This document shows positions 27,393 to 36,407 of a stretch of 64,000 bases of DNA, one piece after another. The notes beneath the pieces are model-generated. The model was not told the origin of the DNA and searched no databases. It saw nothing but the letters and a program-made list of their open reading frames with translations. How positions within the stretch are numbered: position 1 is the first letter of the stretch; every line of letters starts with the position of its first letter. Both the position numbers and the translations under genes were made by a program. Origin of the DNA: Pseudomonas koreensis (lineage in GTDB: Bacteria; Pseudomonadota; Gammaproteobacteria; Pseudomonadales; Pseudomonadaceae); NCBI RefSeq assembly GCF_012986595.1, contig NZ_JAAQYM010000002.1, positions 124,001-188,000 on the forward strand. The letters run 5' to 3'.

Positions 27393-28645
27393 TATTTCAC
27401 ATCCTTGCGTAACGTCCCAGAGTGAAACAAGTCTTCTAGACGTTTTAATAGCGTTTTTTTAGAAAAATGACTTAAGTAATAAGAGCGACCCAGCCGCCCC
27501 ATTTCTTCGCGTTGCACCGCATCAGTCATTGCCATTTTCAAAGTAATGTCGGCAAGTGATTGGGCATCCCCTGACGCACAAGCGTATCCACACCCAGACT
27601 CTTCAATAATCTTGGCAGCCTCACCATTAATCATGCCTAAGACAGGCTTGCTAGACGCTAAATATGCCTGAACTTTTCCAGGAACCGTTTTTTCAAAAAC
27701 GTCGTTTGTCTTCAACGACACAAGTAATGCGTCCGCACAAGCAAATATTTCCGGCATAGCGCTAACAGGGTGGCGACCTAACAACAACACATTTCGCAAA
27801 TCTCTTGCTTCAACTTGCTCACTAAGCCATTTACTCATGCGCCCATCGCCAACTATAACCCAACGGACGGATGCTGTATCTTTCAATAATTCTGCAGCTT
27901 CTAACACTGCGGGCAGATCCTGTGCATCGCCCAAGTTGCCGGCGAAGACAACAGTAAAGTTAAAGTCATCTCGCTTTAACAAATCGGATGTCTTTACAGA
28001 AACATTGGAAAAATCATCCTCGGCCCAACTGGGAAAGTAGACCAGGCGTTCCGTATCAATATGGTTTGTGCAGTACTTTATTACATCATCTGAAAACCCG
28101 TTAGACTGTAACAGCAAGTAATCGGCACGATTATAAATCCACGAAACGACCTTCCCTACCATGGCTAAAAGGGTGGGACTTCGCAATACACCCACGGCTC
28201 GAAGGGTCTCCGGCCACAGATCGAGAACCCAAATATAAACCGGAGCCCTTTTCATTCGGCCGATCAAAATAGCAGGTATCGCTGCCATAATTGGTGAGAC
28301 AGCATACACAAAAATGGCATCAAACCTTTCATTGCGTAATTTAGCTGAACCAAATACAGAAGCGCTGATAAAAAAAGAAAGGTAATTTAGTACCAAGCGA
28401 ATACTATTTTTACCACGAGCGATAAGAGGAACGCGAACTACACGCGCACCAAAATAACTCTTGAACCCCTCGGGATCGCTTTTATACTCAGGAAACACCG
28501 TCCCTTCAGGATAGTTTGGCATCCCCGTCAATACAGTTACCTCATGACCGTTATCAGAAAAATCGCGCACCAAATCATTGATGCGCATATTTTCAGGCCA
28601 AAAATACTGAGTAACTACTAAAATCCTTAATTTATTATCAGACAT
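27392..28645 (-). CDS. wbjE: L-FucNAc transferase, WbjE/WbuB family glycosyltransferase
   Basis: A 417-residue GT4 enzyme of GT-B fold. N-terminal LRILVVTQYFWPENMRINDL, then VLTGMPNYPEG near 38-48 and YIWVLDLWPETL near 137-148, are strong WbuB-family marks; the C-terminal half has VVFAGNLGDAQDLP and the donor-site E-rich loop around PGKVQAYLAS. WbuB-type enzymes transfer L-FucNAc, which fits the wbjBCD genes next to it. It should add the second sugar of the unit at the cytoplasmic membrane face. Confidence 0.88.
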   Translation of the reverse strand: MSDNKLRILVVTQYFWPENMRINDLVRDFSDNGHEVTVLTGMPNYPEGTVFPEYKSDPEGFKSYFGARVVRVPLIARGKNSIRLVLNYLSFFISASVFGSAKLRNERFDAIFVYAVSPIMAAIPAILIGRMKRAPVYIWVLDLWPETLRAVGVLRSPTLLAMVGKVVSWIYNRADYLLLQSNGFSDDVIKYCTNHIDTERLVYFPSWAEDDFSNVSVKTSDLLKRDDFNFTVVFAGNLGDAQDLPAVLEAAELLKDTASVRWVIVGDGRMSKWLSEQVEARDLRNVLLLGRHPVSAMPEIFACADALLVSLKTNDVFEKTVPGKVQAYLASSKPVLGMINGEAAKIIEESGCGYACASGDAQSLADITLKMAMTDAVQREEMGRLGRSYYLSHFSKKTLLKRLEDLFHSGTLRKDVK

Positions 28646-28659
28646 TCCTGCAGCTCAGT

Positions 28660-29790
28660 TTAGTATTTCTTCCAAACAACACGATTCACATAGTCAATAT
28701 AGCTGTGAACTATTCGAACTACTTTATCGGCTACATTCGGCATACTATAGTCCGCTACAAGTCTCAGACTGCGAACTTCCCCTCTGCTTTGCCCTTCAAG
28801 TACTTGTAGAGCCTGCATGACCCGCTGAGACTCAAGACCAACCATCATTACGGCGCCCTCTTCCATACCTTCTGGACGTTCGTGCGCTTCACGGATATTC
28901 AACGCCGGGAAATTAAGAATCGACGATTCTTCATTAATCGTACCACTGTCAGAAAGTACCGCCTTGGACTCTAATTGCAGCTTGTTGTAATCTTTAAAGC
29001 CAAGTGGCTTCAATAGGCAGATGTTCTTATGAAATTTCGCACCCATTGCGTCAACACGTTTTTGCGTCCGAGGATGAGTGGACACAATAATTGGATAATC
29101 ATACTGAGTCGCAACAGCATTTAGTACGGCTACTAGCTTTCCGAAATTGGTATCGGAATCAATATTCTCTTCTCGGTGCGCACTTACAACAAAATATTTA
29201 CCCGACTCAAGGCCAAGTCGCTCAATAACATCCGAAGCCTCAATACCTTCTCGATAATAATTGAGCACTTCAAACATTGGACTACCAGTTTTAATAACTC
29301 TATCTGGCGGCAGCCCTTCGCTCAGCAGATAGTCACGCGCAATGGTGCTGTAGGTTAGATTAATATCTGCTGTGTGATCGACTATACGTCGGTTAATTTC
29401 TTCGGGTACACGCATATCGAAGCAACGATTGCCTGCTTCCATATGAAACGTCGGAATTTTCCGTCGTTTAGCGGGAATTACAGCCATGCAGCTATTGGTG
29501 TCGCCCAGCACAAGAAGAGCCTCAGGCTTAACCTCTGCTAATACACGATCAACAGCGATGATGACGTTACCAATGGTTTCTGCACCAGTCGCACCTGCAG
29601 CATTCAGAAAATGGTCAGGTTTCCGAATTCCGAGATCCTGAAAAAAAATTTCGTTCAATTCATAATCATAGTTCTGACCGGTGTGTACCAATATATGGTC
29701 GCAGTCTCTATCCAGAGCAGCCATAACCCGCGACAAACGAATAATTTCTGGGCGAGTACCCACTACGGTAACGATTCTCAATTTTTTCAT
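28660..29790 (-). CDS. wbjD: UDP-L-FucNAc 2-epimerase WbjD (FnlC)
   Basis: A 376-residue enzyme of the UDP-GlcNAc 2-epimerase family with [13 protein letters not shown] near 10-22, [51 protein letters not shown] near 203, and [13 protein letters not shown] near 281. WbjD converts UDP-2-acetamido-2,6-dideoxy-L-talose (UDP-PneNAc) to UDP-L-FucNAc, the last step begun by WbjB and WbjC. The RxxxE and EAGNRC/HREEN pattern matches WbjD/CapG more than WecB. It is separated from wbjC by a 411-base spacer, unlike the tight packing elsewhere in the cluster. Confidence 0.93.
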   Translation of the reverse strand: MKKLRIVTVVGTRPEIIRLSRVMAALDRDCDHILVHTGQNYDYELNEIFFQDLGIRKPDHFLNAAGATGAETIGNVIIAVDRVLAEVKPEALLVLGDTNSCMAVIPAKRRKIPTFHMEAGNRCFDMRVPEEINRRIVDHTADINLTYSTIARDYLLSEGLPPDRVIKTGSPMFEVLNYYREGIEASDVIERLGLESGKYFVVSAHREENIDSDTNFGKLVAVLNAVATQYDYPIIVSTHPRTQKRVDAMGAKFHKNICLLKPLGFKDYNKLQLESKAVLSDSGTINEESSILNFPALNIREAHERPEGMEEGAVMMVGLESQRVMQALQVLEGQSRGEVRSLRLVADYSMPNVADKVVRIVHSYIDYVNRVVWKKY

Positions 29791-30201
29791 TTTTAAATGT
29801 CACATTTTAATAAGTGATAAAAACAATCGACAATTCTAATCTCCAACCGCCATGAACGCCATCCATTGGCAAGCAAGAAGTCCAACTGGGACCATTACTG
29901 GACGGGCGGACACGATTCTGAGCCGCTAAATAGCCGAATTGAAGCTCGAAGAGCCACATCACTCCAATGTAGGTTCAGCCAAGTCGACCTGGAAAAGCAC
30001 GTCAAATCGCAACCAATCGGAAAAAACGATATCAACAAAACATTCAATAGCGAACAACTATCAGACCACAGAACCATAATTAGTATAATAAATTGTCGGA
30101 AAATAAAGTTAGCCCGATCACAGCCTTTAAGGGGGGTGAGATTAGCGTAAATACGACGCCGTCCTGCCTGATTTAAAAAACAGAACGGCGCCTAGACTAA
30201 T
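29791..30201. other. Unexplained spacer between wbjC and wbjD
   Basis: 411 bases with no credible gene on either strand: the longest open stretches (29866-30150 plus, 29895-30077 minus) lack ribosome sites and family resemblance. It is AT-rich. A hairpin occurs at its right end. It could hold a promoter for the distal genes or be a decayed insertion. Confidence 0.5.
30156..30192. terminator. Hairpin after wbjC
   Basis: CGCCGTCCTG and CAGAACGGCG pair (one G-U) around a 14-base loop with an A-run. It lies just downstream of the wbjC stop. No T-tail follows the stem, so terminator activity is uncertain. Confidence 0.4.
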
Positions 30202-31320
30202 CTAAGCCTGAGTACCAACTGGATAAGTATAGGTATCAGGGGCTTCGCGATCGAAAATTTCGTTCGCCCAAAGCATCACGATCATCTCCTCAACTCCCAT
30301 ATTGGTAATGTCATGACTCCAACCGGGAACTGTTTCGACGATTTCCGGTTTGTCTCCGGTGGTCACCAACTCATAGAACTCACCTGAGACAATATGCCGA
30401 AAGCGGAAGCATGCCGTGCCCTTAATGACGAGGAATTTCTCGGTCTTTGAGTGATGGTAATGCCCTCCACGCGTGATCCCAGGGTGCGCAGTAAAGTATG
30501 AAAACTGTCCGGCATCTTTGGTTTTGAGCATCTCTACAAAGACGCCACGCGGATCACCGTGCTTGGGAACTTCGTAAGTAAAATCTTCCGGCGGTAAATA
30601 ACTCAGGTAAGTGGAGTACAGAGCTCTGACAAATCCCGTACCTACCGACTCGGTAATCAGCGACTCACGACTTTCACGAAAGGTAGTCAACTGCTTGGCA
30701 ATTTCACCGACCGAAACATTATATTGCGGTTCAACAGTAACAAACGGCGCACCTGATTTCCGGCCTTCCATTACATCAACAAAACATGAAATGACATCAT
30801 CGATGTAAACTAAGTTAATGCGCGCAAGCGGATCATTAATCGTAATTGGCAGATCACGAGCAATATTATTACAAAACGTTGCAACTGCCGAATTATAATT
30901 CGGGCGGGCCCACTTTCCAAAAACGTTGGGCAAGCGGCATACGTGAACATCCGAACCATACTCTGAGCTAAGATCAAGCAATATTTGCTCTGCGCCCAGC
31001 TTGCTTTGCCCGTATGCATTATCCAATCCAGCTTGAGTGGACGAAGTATATAAAACAGGAACTTTTCGACCACTTAGTCGAATAGAATCACAAAGTTCGC
31101 GAGTCAGATCAGTGTTACCAGCATAGAACTCTTGCGGGTTCTGTGGACGATTGACACCAGCCAAATGGAAAACAAAATCAACTTGAGCCACTAGCTCTGG
31201 CAGGCTTTGAAGCGCATCTTCACGAGTAAAACGGAGCACCTCAACATCCGACTTCTCGCTCAGATGCGAAATAAGATTCTGGCCGACAAAACCATTGGCA
31301 CCTGTAATCAGAACCTTCAT
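30202..31320 (-). CDS. wbjC: UDP-sugar reductase WbjC (CapF/FnlB)
   Basis: A 372-residue bifunctional protein. The N-terminal SDR (about 1-245) has ITGANGFVGQNL (5-16), HLAGVNRPQ and YGQSK near 103. The C-terminal part (from about 250) is a cupin with HPGITRGGHYHHSKTEKFLV and WSHDITNMG, holding the metal-binding His and Glu residues. CapF/WbjC epimerises and then reduces the 4-keto sugar from WbjB to UDP-L-PneNAc. Both domains are complete. Three bases separate it from wbjB. Confidence 0.94.
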   Translation of the reverse strand: MKVLITGANGFVGQNLISHLSEKSDVEVLRFTREDALQSLPELVAQVDFVFHLAGVNRPQNPQEFYAGNTDLTRELCDSIRLSGRKVPVLYTSSTQAGLDNAYGQSKLGAEQILLDLSSEYGSDVHVCRLPNVFGKWARPNYNSAVATFCNNIARDLPITINDPLARINLVYIDDVISCFVDVMEGRKSGAPFVTVEPQYNVSVGEIAKQLTTFRESRESLITESVGTGFVRALYSTYLSYLPPEDFTYEVPKHGDPRGVFVEMLKTKDAGQFSYFTAHPGITRGGHYHHSKTEKFLVIKGTACFRFRHIVSGEFYELVTTGDKPEIVETVPGWSHDITNMGVEEMIVMLWANEIFDREAPDTYTYPVGTQA

Positions 31321-31323
31321 CTC

Positions 31324-32361
31324 TTATTCCTCGGGTGTCGCGTGCTCGCCACGCTGAATAGCGCGCATAAAGTTCAACTTGAGAAGCAACTTTTGCATTC
31401 CTTCCACATCAAGTCGCTCAGTATTGTGCGAATTATAATCTTCTGTACGGGAAATCTTAGTTTCCCCTTGTTCGACAAACTTAGCATAATTCAGATCACG
31501 CAGATCTGGTGGGACGCGGAAATAGTCGCCTCGGTCCTCAGCACAAGCCATTTCTTCACGGCTGAGCAACGCCTCAAAAAGCTTCTCGCCATGACGAGTA
31601 CCGATCACTTGAATAGGGTGATCCGGAACGTTAAGCATATTAACCAATGCTTTTGCCAATACTTCCACGGTAGCCGCAGGAGCTTTTTGGACAAACATAT
31701 CACCATTTGTTCCATGCTCGAACGCGTACAAGACCAGGTCGACAGCATCCGCCAAGGTCATCATAAAACGGGTCATGTTTGGATCGGTCAGACTAAGGGG
31801 GGTACCCGAACGAATCTGATCTACAAACAATGGAATTACAGAACCACGGGAAGCCATTACGTTACCGTAACGTGTACCGCAAATAACTGTATTGTTATCG
31901 TTGCGCGATTTGGCAACCATCACTTTTTCCATCATTGCCTTGGAGATACCCATTGCATTGATCGGATAAACAGCCTTATCAGTACTCAAGCAAACAACGC
32001 GCTTGACGTTATTCTGAATTGCCGCCTCTAGAACGTTATCAGTACCCAGGACGTTAGTTTTGACAGCCTCCATGGGGTGAAACTCGCATGAAGGAACCTG
32101 TTTCAACGCGGCAGCGTGAAAAATATAATCTACTCCACGAGTAGCGTTGAGAACACTTTGAAAGTCTCTAACATCACCAATGTAGAATTTCAGTTTGGAA
32201 TTTGCGTATTTTTTACGCATGTCATCTTGCTTTTTTTCATCACGACTGAACACGCGGATTTCTTTGATATCTGTATCAAGAAAACGCTTTAGTACAGCAT
32301 TACCAAAGGAGCCAGTACCGCCGGTGATTAGAAGCGTCGAGTTATTGAAAGAAATAGCCAT
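31324..32361 (-). CDS. wbjB: UDP-GlcNAc 4,6-dehydratase/5-epimerase WbjB (CapE/FnlA)
   Basis: A 345-residue soluble SDR with ITGGTGSFGNAVL (11-23), VFSRDEKKQDDMR, FHAAALKQVPS near 83, and STDKAVYPINAMGISKAMME near 123-142. This is the short PglF/FlaA1-like class that dehydrates and 5-inverts UDP-GlcNAc to enter the L-FucNAc route. It contrasts with the membrane-bound WbpM, which keeps the D-configuration, so the cluster holds both branches. wbjB-wbjC-wbjD keep the order used in P. aeruginosa O11. Confidence 0.94.
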   Translation of the reverse strand: MAISFNNSTLLITGGTGSFGNAVLKRFLDTDIKEIRVFSRDEKKQDDMRKKYANSKLKFYIGDVRDFQSVLNATRGVDYIFHAAALKQVPSCEFHPMEAVKTNVLGTDNVLEAAIQNNVKRVVCLSTDKAVYPINAMGISKAMMEKVMVAKSRNDNNTVICGTRYGNVMASRGSVIPLFVDQIRSGTPLSLTDPNMTRFMMTLADAVDLVLYAFEHGTNGDMFVQKAPAATVEVLAKALVNMLNVPDHPIQVIGTRHGEKLFEALLSREEMACAEDRGDYFRVPPDLRDLNYAKFVEQGETKISRTEDYNSHNTERLDVEGMQKLLLKLNFMRAIQRGEHATPEE

Positions 32362-32374
32362 GAGAAGACCCTAC

Positions 32375-33577
32375 TTATAGTGATGAAATGATAATACTTC
32401 TTGCGTTCTCAACGCTCAAGTATTTTTCGTAATACTGCCGACCATTGGCTCCTAGCGCCTTGCACAGTTCAGCATCATTAATCAACAAATCCAATTTGTC
32501 TTTTAGTTTGGCAACATCTCCAGCAACGACCGCAAATCCGGCACAAATTTTATTTTCAAGAATATCTCCAAAATCTGTGACTGGATCCAAGGACGCGAGC
32601 ACAGGGAGAGAGACCTTAAAATAATCCAATGATTTGGAAGGAAAGCTTGGAACAGTCAATTTTTTTGAAAGCGAAATCAAACCGACATCACAGGCCTGTA
32701 CCACATGCTGATACTCATCCCGGGGAACGTAATCGATAAATCTTATATTACGCAGGCCGCGATTTACGGCAGACGTCTCTAGCCTTTCTTTCTCAGTTCC
32801 TCTCCCTATGAAGAGAAAAGTTATATCACTGCCAGAATAAAGCTCGGCCAAATCGAGAATATTATCCAACTCCTGAACAATAGACATAGCCCCACCATAA
32901 ACCGCAATAAAACCGGTAGAGGGTAGGTGATACTTCGCCCGAATCGCCGACCTGTCTACAGGATCAACTTGCTTGATTTTGGCCCAAAGCGGCAATATTT
33001 CCACACGCTTAGGATCAACTTCAGGGAAGTTGTCAAACAGAAACTTCGCATTGCCATCTGTCATACAACCAATACGATCGAAGCTTTTATACATCAACTG
33101 TTCGAGATAACGAAAAAAACCGAAGAAAAATTTATTCCGTATAGCACCAAGATCTTTGAGATAATATGGAAAAAAGTCCCAAAGCACCAAATAGGTCTGG
33201 GAATTATATTTCTTCCGAAAATAACGCGACATTCCCAATATAGTTACACAGGGTGTATTGGCGATTAATAAATCGCATTTCTTCACATGCCTCTTAACCT
33301 CATGACGAGCGAAGAAAGGGAACAGAAAAACCTTAAGCGCCGTGCCGACGACGCCAGTATTATAAAAAAATGATGGAAGCTTGACTCTGATAACATCTAT
33401 GCCATCAATCATCTTGGCAAAGGAAGCAGGCTCATTTTTCAACCAGGAAAAGACAACTACTGAAATTTTATTTCCTTCATCAAGCAAAGAATAGGCTAAC
33501 TCATTGGTCAGCCAAGCATCCTTCTTATCATCTGCATATTTAGTTGTAAGCAAAACGATATCTTTACTTTTCTTCAT
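32375..33577 (-). CDS. Glycosyltransferase family 4 protein
   Basis: A 400-residue GT-B glycosyltransferase. N-terminal IVLLTTKYADDKKDAWLTNE and NPxxT-like ANTPCVTILG; the C-terminal half has AVYGGAMSIVQELDNIL, LFIGRGTEKERL, VPSFPSKSLDYFKVSLPVLA with the Glu-poor donor loop of this branch. The chosen start at 33577 overlaps the wzy stop (TAATG); an ATG at 33589 is also possible, and neither has a strong ribosome site. It probably adds the third sugar of the O-unit; donor and linkage are unknown. Base composition is AT-rich. Confidence 0.83.
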   Translation of the reverse strand: MKKSKDIVLLTTKYADDKKDAWLTNELAYSLLDEGNKISVVVFSWLKNEPASFAKMIDGIDVIRVKLPSFFYNTGVVGTALKVFLFPFFARHEVKRHVKKCDLLIANTPCVTILGMSRYFRKKYNSQTYLVLWDFFPYYLKDLGAIRNKFFFGFFRYLEQLMYKSFDRIGCMTDGNAKFLFDNFPEVDPKRVEILPLWAKIKQVDPVDRSAIRAKYHLPSTGFIAVYGGAMSIVQELDNILDLAELYSGSDITFLFIGRGTEKERLETSAVNRGLRNIRFIDYVPRDEYQHVVQACDVGLISLSKKLTVPSFPSKSLDYFKVSLPVLASLDPVTDFGDILENKICAGFAVVAGDVAKLKDKLDLLINDAELCKALGANGRQYYEKYLSVENARSIIISSL

Positions 33578-34749
33578 TATTTGGACCATAGTACGTCTAA
33601 TTGGTTAAGCAAATCGTTAGTGCGATCCTGCCCAGTTGAATTTGTATGATCGTAAAACATCTGACTTTGATAGGGTATATAAACTATCGAAAGCGGACTT
33701 GAAAGAAATCTATAGAACGGCAGATATGCAATTATTGCAATGAGGAACACCATAACAAAACGACTTGCATATGTTAATTTTTGCAAAGCCTCAAGGGCAC
33801 CGCCCACTAGAAAAATTGCAAAAAAGAATTGATAACGAGTAGATAAGGTAGGAAATCCAAATATAATCAGAGGTATTAAGACCCCTAGAAATGCCAGCTT
33901 ATAAGTGAGCACGTCTGTGCTTTTGAATTGCTGTTGACCAGTAACAGACTCACGCTTCACCCAAGCCAAATATACACATACAAAAAATACTAAAGAAATA
34001 ATTGCAAATGCGCCTCGATAGGCAAAGGAAGCATTAAAAACATCACGATCAAGATAAATCATATATTTCGGATTTACATAAACAATTAAAATCTCAACAA
34101 CACCTCGTATAATATCAAATGAAGAAATATACAGCACTACCGATATCAAAAAAACCAATAAAAATGTCACTCGCCCCAAAGGAACCGTGCTTACCAGAAT
34201 AAGCAACAAGATTCCACCTGCGACTGAATAATGGAACGAACAAGCTATCGCAAAGAGAACAATACCAACAAACTTACTACCCGAAAAAAACTTATAAACA
34301 CCTATTAAAAAAATGCTTACTGCAAGACCTTGGCGAAGCAGGGAAAATGTCGGTATTAAATAAAAATCTGGAACGGAATACATTACCGCCATAACAACCA
34401 AGCAGTAGCGAGGAAAAAAACGCCTGACAGCCAAAGCAATAAATAAAACCTCTGATATACTAACCACAGCGGAAAACTGCTCGAAAGTCAACCCTATACT
34501 CGTTGCAATCTGAACAAGCCATCCGTATCCGAATTCAAATTCAAGATAAAACGTTTCACCATTAGCTACTGCGGCGTAATGGGCTTCATAAATAGGCCAG
34601 TCGTAGCCAGTTTGAAACTTAAGACCTACAAAAAATGCGAGCAATATTACTTGCACAAGAAAAAGATAGACAGAAGCTTTGCTATTTTTTCTTAGCGAAA
34701 AAATAGCCAACAACCAAACCAAACCATATACAACGTTATACTGGGTCAT
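33577..34749 (-). CDS. wzy: O-antigen polymerase Wzy, EpsG-like
   Basis: A 390-residue polytopic protein with ten or more predicted membrane segments. GLKFQTGYDWPIYEAHYAAV near 44-63 and a large loop after it are the marks of EpsG-type Wzy proteins; LIPTFSLLRQGLAVSIFLIG and FSTLSTRY-like FPTLSTRYQFFF also fit. It joins O-units at the periplasmic face. The start at 34749 (MTQYNVVYG) lies inside the end of wzx, an overlap of 14 bases, with weak ribosome support; an upstream start adds 15 residues of no conserved kind. Wzy sequences diverge widely, so assignment rests on topology, EpsG marks and position. Confidence 0.85.
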   Translation of the reverse strand: MTQYNVVYGLVWLLAIFSLRKNSKASVYLFLVQVILLAFFVGLKFQTGYDWPIYEAHYAAVANGETFYLEFEFGYGWLVQIATSIGLTFEQFSAVVSISEVLFIALAVRRFFPRYCLVVMAVMYSVPDFYLIPTFSLLRQGLAVSIFLIGVYKFFSGSKFVGIVLFAIACSFHYSVAGGILLLILVSTVPLGRVTFLLVFLISVVLYISSFDIIRGVVEILIVYVNPKYMIYLDRDVFNASFAYRGAFAIISLVFFVCVYLAWVKRESVTGQQQFKSTDVLTYKLAFLGVLIPLIIFGFPTLSTRYQFFFAIFLVGGALEALQKLTYASRFVMVFLIAIIAYLPFYRFLSSPLSIVYIPYQSQMFYDHTNSTGQDRTNDLLNQLDVLWSK

Positions 34750-36007
34750 ACCTATCTTTCTTATCTGATTGTGAAGTTTTGTATTTCCCCGCAAAAAACC
34801 ATATCAGCACCACAAACAGGGAAATACCTCCCTGCAATACATATCCAAAAGCCATATTCTGAAAACCATAAAAACGAAAGAACATCACACAAAAAGCCAG
34901 ATACAGCAATGCACTGAATACCTCATAAGCGATGTAAAATTTTACATGCTGTTTGGCTATCATTATATAAAGAAAAACCCAGCTCAAACATTTCAGACCA
35001 TCACCAACCACATATACTTTCATAACTCCAGCCGCCTTAGAAAAAGCGTCACCATAGACAAGAGATATCGCAAAATCCGCAAACAAGATAATTGAAGCAA
35101 CCATCATTAAGACGAAGCCAAAAGCCACACCGCCAACCTTCAGCACCATTCGAGTCAGGTTACTATTCTCTTCCGAACTGTACTTTGGTAGCAATAAAGT
35201 AGAAAACAGCACACTACAAATACCCATGTATATGTCAGACAACCGGGTGGCCGCATACCATACCCCCGCCTCCGCTAATGAGCCGTTAATAGCTATATAA
35301 TCCCGCAGAGCTATTTGTACCCCATAGACAACGATTACCGACCCTAAAGCCATGAATGAATATGACAACAACACTTTTATAGTCTTTATATCCAAGACCA
35401 TTAAATTAAACTTTGGAAGCCGAAATCGTGCAGGCAAAAGCAACACAAAAAGTCCAGCGATGACTGGAGCTAACGCAATAGAGTAGATCGCCCCAGACTT
35501 TCCGAATGAAATCGCTAGAGCACACGTTGACAATGCCGTAAGTAGCGCAGTTATAACAGAGAACCAAAAATATTCGTTATATTTTTGACAACCGTTAAAA
35601 TAAGAGACAAATAAATTATTCAAGCCTAAAAAAAATGCGCCTAACGGCAAAAGCAGTAACGCTCGACCCCACTCCCCTTGCAAGAAGAAATTTGATATAA
35701 CATCATCAGCGAAAAGCAGAATAAGAAAAAAAGAAAAGCTAAAGGCTGTAAGCAATACTAATGAAGATTGCAAAGCTCGCTCTTTTGGAGTTTTATCTTC
35801 AGCTATTAGCTTAACTACACCGGTGGTAGTTACCGATGATGCACCAGCACTAAGAATTTGAAGAAAAGCTTGTATCTGTCCGACCACTGCCATTCCGTTA
35901 GGTCCGACATAAAAAGCAACCACCTTCAGAGACGCGATAGCAAATATTAACTTGAAGATTGCCTGAAAACCAATATTGATGATTGGCTTAATCATTCCTC
36001 TCTGCAT
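34736..36007 (-). CDS. wzx: O-antigen flippase Wzx
   Basis: A 423-residue protein with about twelve membrane helices and the MOP-superfamily pattern. It opens MQRGMIKPIINIGFQAIFKL, with an early basic residue and a GPNGMAVVGQIQAFLQI stretch near 35-51, typical of WzxE/RfbX-type flippases. It moves the undecaprenyl-linked O-unit to the periplasm. An internal ATG at codon 5 is possible, but GAGGA then touches it. It is followed at once by wzy with overlapping frames. AT-rich relative to flanking genes. Confidence 0.9.
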   Translation of the reverse strand: MQRGMIKPIINIGFQAIFKLIFAIASLKVVAFYVGPNGMAVVGQIQAFLQILSAGASSVTTTGVVKLIAEDKTPKERALQSSLVLLTAFSFSFFLILLFADDVISNFFLQGEWGRALLLLPLGAFFLGLNNLFVSYFNGCQKYNEYFWFSVITALLTALSTCALAISFGKSGAIYSIALAPVIAGLFVLLLPARFRLPKFNLMVLDIKTIKVLLSYSFMALGSVIVVYGVQIALRDYIAINGSLAEAGVWYAATRLSDIYMGICSVLFSTLLLPKYSSEENSNLTRMVLKVGGVAFGFVLMMVASIILFADFAISLVYGDAFSKAAGVMKVYVVGDGLKCLSWVFLYIMIAKQHVKFYIAYEVFSALLYLAFCVMFFRFYGFQNMAFGYVLQGGISLFVVLIWFFAGKYKTSQSDKKDRYDPV

Positions 36008-36407
36008 CCCTGTCCGACAATCATAATCTTCCGCCTACCACATCTTCAGAAAAAAAACAACACAGTATAGCTCGTTGCTGCATTAATTTAATTTTGGACA
36101 CCCTCAAAGCATCCAAGCAGCACGGCTCTACGTCGGCCATTATCTCTCAGATATAACAATAGCGTTACCAGATTTTTTATATGCATCATCCTCAGCCAAC
36201 TCCACACGCAGGGCAGCACATTGTCACTCGAAAGAAACGAACCCAGCACCTCGAAAAGCGTCAGCCAATACTGAGAATCTCGGAAAAAACGAATTTTTAC
36301 TCAAGAAAATTTAGCCACGCCCGCTCCAACCATAGGGAGTGAACCGTGCTGAGGCAGCTGAGGCACTCGACGTAGCAAATCGAACGCCCCACCAGAAGAG
36401 GAAAATA
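36008..36407. other. Gap between wzz and wzx
   Basis: A 400-base AT-rich stretch with no open frame of note and no match to the JUMPstart/ops core GGCGGTAG. In the P. aeruginosa O11 order a transferase gene (wbjA) stands here; none is seen. A promoter for wzx and the cluster is likely but no clear -35/-10 pair is named. Confidence 0.5.

Noticed and set aside
29866..30150. 94-codon open frame in the wbjC-wbjD spacer
   Set aside because: No ribosome site, no hydrophobic or domain pattern, atypical codon use. Kept only as part of the unexplained spacer.
36008..36407. JUMPstart/ops element before the O-antigen genes
   Set aside because: The ops core GGCGGTAG was looked for on both strands and not found; the nearest string, GGTAGGCGG, is not the same element.
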